Below are positions 56,999-64,000 of a stretch of DNA of 64,000 bases, one piece after another; within the stretch, counting starts at the first letter, position 1; each line of letters begins with the position of its first letter. Where the stretch lies: NCBI GenBank assembly GCA_030512335.1, contig JAULSU010000006.1, forward strand, positions 4,526,001 through 4,590,000, written 5' to 3'. Both the position numbers and the translations under genes were made by a program. Below the pieces are notes generated by a model. It was not told the DNA's origin, searched no databases, and saw only the letters and a program-made list of their open reading frames with translations. The DNA is from Immersiella caudata (Eukaryota > Ascomycota > Sordariomycetes > Sordariales > Lasiosphaeriaceae).

Positions 56999-58635
56999 CT
57001 TCACATTTGGAACAAATGGCGTCGCTGAAAACAATGCAAAGACAATGCTAGTGTCTAAGTTGAACTCGGCCGCCCCCCTTAAATGAGGGCTCTCTGCCGC
57101 GACGCTAGAATCCGTTACCGTTTGTCTCTGGATCCTGGCAGGAGGCGAAGCCCCCTCCGCAATTTGGACCAGGTATGTAAAGTCTTTATCCGAAATCTTG
57201 GAATCCAGGAATGAGTATTGCGGATGGGCTATAAATACCCGATTCAGTAACAATGCCCGAACCTATGCCCAGGTTCAGTCAAACAGAAATTTTTTATCTC
57301 CCCCCACAGTAGCAGCCATGTTGACACGAGCTGACTGCGAAAAACTACCTAGCAAGTGCAACTAAGAAGATGTTGCTAGACTCCCTCTTCTTTTTAGCCG
57401 ATGGGCCGTGCGATGTGACTGGTGTTGAGTTTGAACTAACCTAAGATATGGGCGGGATGATAACCAAGCGGATCGTTTCCAGTGCCTAGTACATTTCAAC
57501 ATTGGTGGCTGTTTAACTCGACTGGGGAGCTATGGCGACGGCGGGGTTAATTGCCGCACACGTCACCGAGGTGGTCTAGAAGGTTTTTCAATCTCCACAT
57601 CCCGGGTTTCGTGGAGACGAACTCCCGGCCGAACGAGCCGGTGGGGGAGAGAAGGGCACGTGGAACTTCTGATTTCACATAAAGCAGTACATCCAAGCCG
57701 GGTTTATTTACCAGAAGAATAGCACGCTTGGGAGCCTGAGAACCAATCTTGGTCCTCATTGCGTTTGAGCGTGCAGAGTATTTCCTTAACCCCAGACGTC
57801 TTGGCCCTTTGCCCTCCCGCACGGGTGGTCTAGAAGAGTCGACGTAGCGGGCTAAAATCCACCGGTCACCTCAACCGTGACTGACTGCCGCCTCGGTTAG
57901 ACCTTGTCGCGTAGGTAGGTGCTATCCAGGACCAATGGTATGGGTGATGGACATTTGACACTTATTACTCTGATGCGTAACAGGGAGTCATGATAAGATT
58001 AGTTCCGACTTGTATCTACCCGCATTCCGATGTGGAATCAGAACCCGGCAGTGGGTTACCATTGACGCGGAGGCTTGACGTCCATCACTCGGTTCTCGGC
58101 TCACGGATCAACCCGGCTTTTCCCCTTCTTGTTGGCGCCCTTGGACCTACCCCGCAGCAAGGGAAGTGAAACGGCAGATCGAGAACGACCTCATTCCCAA
58201 GGACAGGGCCAATAGGGAACCCAGTCGTCGCCTTTTCCCACTTGTTGTGAGGAACTTGCCCTAGGCAGTCACGCGAAAGCACCATCCTGGTAGGCGCGAC
58301 ATTGCCAGGAGACAATCTGAACCCAATCTCATCTGGAAAAATAGATGCCTTACCCTCGATGCCATGCCAATGGCCAATGAATATAGTTATCATGGCTATA
58401 GCAGAGTCCAGTGAGTACCCCAGGTACCCTGGTCAGTGGCAACTTGATGGAAGCGGTCCATGTTCAAGTTGGGAGACTGGCACCTAAATAAATACTCGAA
58501 CGCCCGGTAATCTTCGCGCTCGCCCATAGCTCAATCCGAATCATCCGACCGGCAAAACCCTGCTACCATCAAGCAAAATTGCGAGGCTGCGGCAGGTAAG
58601 GCACGATTCCAAAAGCGACGGGTAGCAGTTCAGTC
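56999..58635. other. Intergenic region
   Basis: About 1.6 kb between divergent lipase (-) and DUF3237 (+) genes, holding both promoters. A TATAAATA lies at about 57230 in plus orientation and a TAAATAAATA near 58487, about 150 bases before the DUF3237 start. No gene is seen. Confidence 0.4.
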
Positions 58636-59203
58636 ATGCGGCCTTGGCATTTGTGGTTGGGATTCATCCCATTCACGCAAGCACAGGCGACTGTCGGTGG
58701 CATTCCGGCACCACCTGGGGTGGCCTTTCTATACAATGCCAACATCACGGTTGGCTTGACGGTGGACGTGGGCGCTATCCCAGCCGGAAATATCAGCGTC
58801 ATTCCCGTGATTGGGGGGGCGTTGACCGGCCCGAAGATCTCAGGTGAGGACATACCCAGAAGTCCCCGGAGGGCAGCAAGATCGACTAAAACAACATTTC
58901 CAATGCTGATACAAACCGTGCCGTCCAGGAAAGATATTGGCGATCGGTGCAGACTGGGGCCTGTCGACGCCTCAGGGGTTCTACTACTCAGATATGCGGG
59001 CACAGATACGGACGATGGACAATGCCAACATCTACGTGCAAATGACTGGGCTCATGCAAGGAAACAACGGGGTGGTTTATGTACGTACCACGTTTCAGAC
59101 GGGCCACAAGGACTACTGGTGGCTTAACTACGCGTTCACCTTTGGGACAATGAGGGCTTCGGGGACTGGATATGTCGTTGATATGTGGTATCTGACAGCT
59201 TGA
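58636..59203 (+). CDS. DUF3237 (UPF0311) family protein, predicted secreted
   Basis: A small protein of 160 residues in the DUF3237 family, a compact beta-barrel fold; function is generally unknown. Exons: 58636-58843 and 58929-59203, with a gtgagg..ccag intron. The N-terminus looks like a signal peptide (WHLWLGFIPFTQAQATVGG). Family features are the tandem hydrophobic strand VGLTVDVGAIPAGN, IPVIGGALTGPKISG, ILAIGADWGL, ADMRAQIRT-like SDMRAQIRTMD, and an aromatic-rich FQTGHKDYWWLNYAFTFG near the end. Most relatives in bacteria appear cytosolic, so the signal peptide is notable. Neighbours are a lipase and a dead P450; no pathway can be inferred. Confidence 0.85.
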
Positions 59204-59501
59204 GAAGTTGCCGGAGTAGCTGGCCCACGACTGCTCGTAGTCGTGGTGTTTTCCCAGCAACTTGGAACTTTCAGTCAAGTTAGCTAGGTGAAAACTGCAC
59301 ACCTGGTTCATGAAGGACCGCACATGGGTTCGCGTTTGCATCGCGAGACTTGCATCGAAAGTAATTAAGAAAGCAGAGTGAATGCCTTGATAGGCAAAAA
59401 TTCCATGGAAGCTACACGGCACGTCATATCAGCAAGTGGTGCTGGGGTGCGGGCATATTGGAGATAGGCAGGGACAACAGGGAATTCGGACAATGTCAAT
59501 T
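59204..59501. other. Short intergenic, convergent 3' ends
   Basis: About 300 bases between the DUF3237 gene and the P450 relic; no gene is seen. Confidence 0.4.
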
Positions 59502-61140
59502 TCAAGAGGCGAAGACTGCTGACATGGACGATAGAGCTTGCTTGAAAGCCAGTGACTCCAAATACCACTCCTCATCCCTCAACCTCAAGTTCACCAGCAA
59601 GTCCTTGTTGTAAGCCACACCGCCCCCAACCAGATAACTTCCCTGAGTGATCAGTTCCATATCGAACCGGCGGATAATCTCGGGAAACAGCTTATACAGC
59701 TCAGGCACTGCAGTACCCTTATCCAAACACACTCTAGGCCCAACACCAAAGACAAGCTTGGCCGTCTCCATTCTCGCCGACTTTTCTTCGCTCTCCAGCC
59801 ACCTCTCCGGCCGAAACGACTCAGGGTCTGGCGCGAATAGCTCCGGGTCTCGCTGGACGACATAGGCGTTGCTCGTCATCTCCATCTCCGGCACCCACAC
59901 GCTGCCAACCTTAGCACCGCCCTTACCAGCAACCCTCCCAAACAAATTCGTGGCAGGCGGCCTCAGTAGTAACCCACCCTCTTTGGTGCTCGCCGCCATG
60001 TACGGCAGATGAGCCTTCGTCTCTTCATACTGCGCGGGATTTGACAGAAGCCCCCTCTTGTCCGCCTCATCCACCTCGGCCCTCGCCTTCTTCAGACACT
60101 CCGGATGTGTCAGCATGTAATTCGGCGTACTACTAAGCGCTGTTCCGGTGGTATCTGCGCCAACCATAACCAAAATCGTGACGTGGGCTCTCCTCCTAAT
60201 CGGACTCAGCGGCTCACCATCCACCCGCGCCTCCACCATCAGCTGCAGAAAGTCCTTGCTCTCCCCTCCTGTTCAATATTTCTCTCCCTCCCGGTAACAA
60301 GCTTATCCGACTGCCCGACAAGATACCCCATCCCCTTCTGGTCATCCTCGTTGGGCAGGATGTAGACGGTGAGGGGAGATTATAGCACTGTCTCCCTGAA
60401 CCCGCGCCATCGTCCCACGAATCCAAACAACACCAGCCCATCCCTAAAACTCCGTAGAATGCCCCTTTCATCTATCAATTTCTCCACGAATCCCCACGTT
60501 TCCCCAAAGCACACTATGACCATAACATCCGCCGCAAATTGCGCGACCTTGTCATACTACACCACTGCCTCTCCCCGTTGAGCACACCGTGTCATCTTCG
60601 CAATAAACAGGCTGATGAGGTCCGATTTTTGACTGCCAGACATTTTTGAAGGCGCCAAAGCTCCACTGCGGGCCGCCGAGGGCCTTCCGGAGGGCGCGGT
60701 GCTCGTTGCCGTCGATGGTGAAAATGTTGGGGGGGTGGCCTAACATGACGGTGTTGTATAGGCCGGACTCGGTGTTATGGTTCGCATCCCAGTAGATGTC
60801 TTTAATGTGAGCGGATTTGGGGGATAGGAGAAGGGTGGGGGCGATGCGGATCGGTTTGTCTCCTAGCTGGTATGAGCAGGGTTGGTAGCCTTGACGGGGG
60901 GGGGGGGGGGGGGTGGGGCTATGTTGCCTCCATGGCCGTACTTGCAGGTGATGCGAAGCAAGTACTGGGGCTCTCGTTTCAAGAGCGAGATGACTGCCAG
61001 GGGGAGCGACGAGGCTGCGGCGTACCAAGGGCCGGGGAACTTGGCGAGGGGGTGGAAAAAGGTGTTGTAGATGAGGCAAAAGGCTGTGATGGAGAGCACG
61101 ACCAAGCTGGCCCGGATGGCCAAGGAAACGAGCATCATCG
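59502..61140 (-). pseudogene. Decayed cytochrome P450
   Basis: Relic of a fungal P450. The 5' end is good: an anchor (LVVLSITAFCLIYNTFFHP), LAKFPGPWYAAASSLP, then, after a region with an 18-G run, KPIRIAPTLLLSP, HIKDIYWD and LRKALGGPQWSFGAFKN. A frameshift follows SKIG near 60630. Amber stops lie near 60570 and 60385, and another frame change near 60270. The 3' half reads VMVGADTTGTA (I-helix), KEGGLLLRPPA where the K-helix ExxR is lost, and FGVGPRVCLDKGTAV where the Gly after the haem Cys is Asp. Several independent lesions show it cannot work, even if the G run were a sequencing error. It is a different P450 from the gene at 20658. Confidence 0.85.
60896..60913 (+). repeat. G18 homopolymer
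   Basis: Eighteen consecutive G on the plus strand (C on the relic's strand), within a probable intron remnant of the P450 pseudogene. Length is prone to sequencing error. Confidence 0.85.
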
Positions 61141-63370
61141 CGATGCGTTTTCAAATGGGCTAGGCTGAGAGACAATCGTACAGAATAAATCGGTCCAATT
61201 CTTCCTGGCGAGTGCGTGTAGAGCGGGAATTATCAGCAGACAACCGGGACAGAACTCTGCTCAATACCACTGACAGCAGTTATACCGTGATCCCCCCCCA
61301 GCTCAGTGGCGATATCGCTGGTAGCCAATGGCACCACCCTTCCCCAATGCAACCCCTTTCTAGGTGCGGGAAGCAGCCGATCTCAACAGCGTCGACTCCA
61401 GGATGAGGGAGGGTAAGTATCGACCTGGGGTGTCTGGTTTCGGGAACAGCTTCAACCTGATCGATGGCTGGGACAGGGCTCGCCGTACAAAATGGTGCTC
61501 AACTTCGGTCCTTATTTAACCGGTGTTTAACATGCACCTCTATCCTTCTGATGACCGAGGAACGAGACGAGGATGATCATGGGAGATCTTAACTCTGTGT
61601 CCATCATCCCGTCCGGGCCCCTGGTTGTCATTCTCGCAGCCACTGGCACGGTTCTGGGACCACGGCTGCTACGGCCGGGCATCCAGCCTAGGACGCCGCC
61701 AACCTTGCCCGCGCACATGCGAGTCGAAACTTGAGACCTCTCCGCAACGCGGCAAAGTCCGGGTATATCGGAAGTAGGCGGTGATAGCGGAGATATTCGG
61801 CCAGTCTCGGATCTGTCCCAGCGGCGTGCAATGTGGAGATGCGCCTTGGCACGCGTTCAATGCGCGCAGTTTGCAACAGCAGAGCTACGCCCAACCACGG
61901 ATCATGTCAATTCGCGACAACAGAAATCGCAGACATATGCAGGCGCGCTCTTCGACCCCATCTTCCCGGAGCGGTAACCAGGAACCCCGAACAGTCCCAC
62001 TTTCCGAACGAGCCCGCCGCTCTCCATTGACGAGTGGTGCCCCACGCGTGCCGACGTGTTGCGACGCTCCAAATGCCATCCCGCCCCCGGTTTCCACGAC
62101 TGCGCGCCAGCATAGATCATGCGTACCGGCTGAAGCGCCTGAAGCACCAGTCGCGGTGGGCTCCGGACGCAGAGCGTGCCGGAGGTTGAAGATGGATTCG
62201 GGGATACGAGAGAGGCTGGCAGCAGCCGACTACCCTCGCGATGGAGACAAGAGTTGGTTTACACACCTCTGGATGAAGTTGCTGTCTGGGAATAACTGAG
62301 CTGGTGAGTCGTGTCCCGCCTCGATCAACCTATCCCTTCATGTTGCCTTTCCGCTGACGAGCAACGCCCCGCCAGTTTCCCCGGAAGCGCGAACACAGCC
62401 CATCCTGAATCCCGAGAGCGACAAGCCATGCGAGGTCTCGCCACCCCGAAGAAGCAAGCCCGTCGCAAAAACCGCCACGGCTAGGCGTCTCGACGTTCGT
62501 TCCCGGCCACCTCGTGTTCGTAGCAGGTGCTGCTGACCAACTTGGCGATGCATGGTTTGTGAGGGCCATGCTGGGTTGACGGGCCCGAAAGAGGAGCTGG
62601 GCATCAGTACAAGGATTGCAAGGCACGAGTTTCGTACTGGACTTGGGGAGCTACACATGGGAGCGTCAAATCGCCTGCTGGGTTCGAACATGAAGACCCA
62701 CGAGCAATCTGGCGCAGCGGTACAAAAACACCCTGCCGAAGGGCCCGACCCGGAGGTCTCCATGCAGGCGAACGTAGGCCCGGTCCCATTACGCCTAGCT
62801 TTGCCCAACAACTGCGCCAGGTTTTGTCAGGACAAGCGGAGGAAGACATGCGATTCTAGATGTCTGCGTGGCATATGACGATTCCACGTCGCTTTCCTTC
62901 TGCCTTTTGCCTTCTGCCCGTCGTCCCGGATGTCACACTGCCCAGTTCCACCCACTTCGTTAAGGAGACGCCCGTCAACATGGCTCTCAAACTCTGCGCC
63001 CACAGACGATCTGGTCCTTTCCCAGACCTCACGCAACGTCGTAGATCCAGCAACGGTGTGCTTGGCGCGGCGCGGTTCTGTGCTGGTCGGGTCGCCCAGC
63101 GCTATAGCGCCCGTGGCTGCGCACCGGTGTTAAGAGTGCGCTGGTTATGAGCCATGCCGGCGCCTGATGATCCCGAGTCAGCGCATCCTAGACGAATCGG
63201 CCGGCATCTCGAGAACATGGCTAGCATGACATAGTCCTGACCACCCAGATGACCGGGGAAGTTCCCTTGGGTCGGCACAGCCATTCTCTTACCCCTTTCC
63301 CCGGGTTGCAGTGCTGGGCTGTTCAGATGTGGTGAGAGACCCCCCAAGCATCGCGACCGCAACCGCCGCC
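61141..63370. other. Gene-poor region upstream of the NADPH oxidase
   Basis: About 2.2 kb. Open frames of up to 172 codons are Arg/Ser/Pro-rich and motif-free; I regard them as chance. It should hold the oxidase promoter and perhaps an undetected first exon. Confidence 0.35.
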
Positions 63371-64000
63371 ATGGCTTCATGCTGCCATCGACACTTTGTT
63401 GCGGCTAACCATGACCAGTACCTCACCGACGAAGAAATCGAACGCTTCCTGGACGAGCTCGACCACAACGGCGATGGGCTCATCGACTATGACGAGGTCG
63501 AACAACGGCTGGATACCGTGCACGACGAGCTGTTCCCGCCAGCGACCGACAAAGGGTTTCTCGCCACCATATGGAGGAGGAGACATGGGTTTGGATCGGG
63601 AAGTGACACCAGCTTGACGGAAGCCGCGCCTGAGACAGATCTCCGGCATCAGTTTCTCCGCAGCATCATCGGGTCCGATGCACGTCGTATCCCGCGGGCC
63701 GAGTTTGCCAACCGCGTCAGGGAATGGAAGATCCCGTCTCTCACGCTCGAACAACAGGGAGGGGGTGACTACACGCGCAAGATGCCGCTATGGCGCCGCA
63801 TCCGTGCCTACTGGGCCGTCAATGGGCCGGAGATTCTCTTCCTGGCTCTCGTCATATCGATGCAGGTGGCCTTTGGGGTCTGGCAGCTCGTCAAGTACGC
63901 CGACGGCGGCGAGGACGGCGAGTATGTGCGAGCCTTTGGCTGGGGCGTTGTCCTGGCCAAGACCACGGCCGGCGCGCTGTACCCGACCATGTTCTTCCTG
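63371..64000 (+). CDS. EF-hand NADPH oxidase (NoxC-like), N-terminal part
   Basis: The 5' portion of a calcium-regulated NADPH oxidase, cut by the window edge. Such enzymes move electrons from NADPH across the membrane to O2 to make superoxide. The visible 210 codons carry an EF-hand loop DHNGDGLIDYDE, in FLDELDHNGDGLIDYDEVEQ, and a charged middle part. The first membrane helix follows (EILFLALVISMQVAFGVWQ), then FGWGVVLAKTTAGALYPTMF, which matches the second helix region of Nox proteins. An N-terminal EF-hand points to the NoxC rather than NoxA/NoxB class. The ATG at 63371 is in frame, but the frame stays open upstream and CTAAC..CAG before TACCTC at 63420 could be an intron acceptor, so the true start is uncertain. 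Confidence 0.78.
   Translation, partial: MASCCHRHFVAANHDQYLTDEEIERFLDELDHNGDGLIDYDEVEQRLDTVHDELFPPATDKGFLATIWRRRHGFGSGSDTSLTEAAPETDLRHQFLRSIIGSDARRIPRAEFANRVREWKIPSLTLEQQGGGDYTRKMPLWRRIRAYWAVNGPEILFLALVISMQVAFGVWQLVKYADGGEDGEYVRAFGWGVVLAKTTAGALYPTMFFL

Noticed and set aside
61781..62299. 172-codon plus-strand open frame
   Set aside because: Arg/Ser/Pro-rich and without motifs; overlapped by similar frames on the other strand.
62670..62700. Possible tRNA B-box (GGTTCGAAC)
   Set aside because: No matching A-box or cloverleaf around it.
1..64000. Transposons, CRISPR arrays, dispersed 5S rRNA
   Set aside because: I looked for terminal repeats, transposase or reverse transcriptase motifs, regular spacer arrays and the 5S start, and saw none.

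Overview
The window is nuclear DNA of a filamentous ascomycete (Pezizomycotina, most likely Sordariomycetes). The genes are split by short introns of about 44 to 85 bases with GT..AG ends and CTAAC-like branch sites. They encode typical mould proteins: MFS transporter, DUF1996, GH7 cellobiohydrolase, GH115 glucuronidase, Zn2Cys6 regulator, SAT4-type membrane protein and an EF-hand NADPH oxidase. There is no operon structure and no rRNA or tRNA gene that I can support. All names rest on reading motifs by eye; no database search was run.

Layout. 0.5-1.9 kb: monocarboxylate-type MFS transporter (-). 5.7-8.8 kb: two convergent DUF1996 paralogues. 9.6-13.8 kb: two head-to-head, decayed GH13 alpha-glucosidase pseudogenes. 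13.8-26.8 kb: a block that looks like a specialised-metabolism (terpenoid) cluster. It holds a secreted berberine-bridge-type FAD oxidase (-), an 869-residue fusion of a class I terpene synthase with a PRISE/5-beta-reductase-like SDR (-), a cytochrome P450 (+), a D-amino-acid-oxidase-like flavoprotein (-) and a GRE2-like ketoreductase (-). 28.2-29.6 kb: secreted LVIVD beta-propeller-like protein. 31.0-32.3 kb: dead Zn2Cys6 regulator. 33.0-39.3 kb: GH2 glycosidase and GH115 alpha-glucuronidase in tandem. 39.9-41.5 kb: M28 aminopeptidase. 43.3-44.8 kb: GH7 cellobiohydrolase. 47.5-50.6 kb: relics of a SAT4 membrane protein and of a FAD oxidase. 50.9-52.0 kb: SDR. 53.8-55.4 kb: second M28 peptidase. 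55.7-57.0 kb: secretory lipase. 58.6-59.2 kb: DUF3237 protein. 59.5-61.1 kb: P450 pseudogene. 63.4 kb to the end: 5' part of an EF-hand NADPH oxidase cut by the window edge.

The genes suggest two jobs. One is extracellular breakdown of plant polymers, proteins and lipids (GH2, GH115, GH7, two M28 peptidases, lipase). The other is a small terpenoid pathway. In the simplest reading the fusion enzyme cyclises a prenyl diphosphate and its second domain may reduce an enal or enone made after oxidation; the P450, FAD oxidase and ketoreductase supply oxidation-state changes. The fusion of a terpene cyclase to a PRISE-type reductase in one uninterrupted reading frame is the most unusual thing here. 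Six pseudogenes, several with CAG to TAG or TGC to TAC changes of the kind repeat-induced point mutation makes, show that this is a fast-evolving accessory region.
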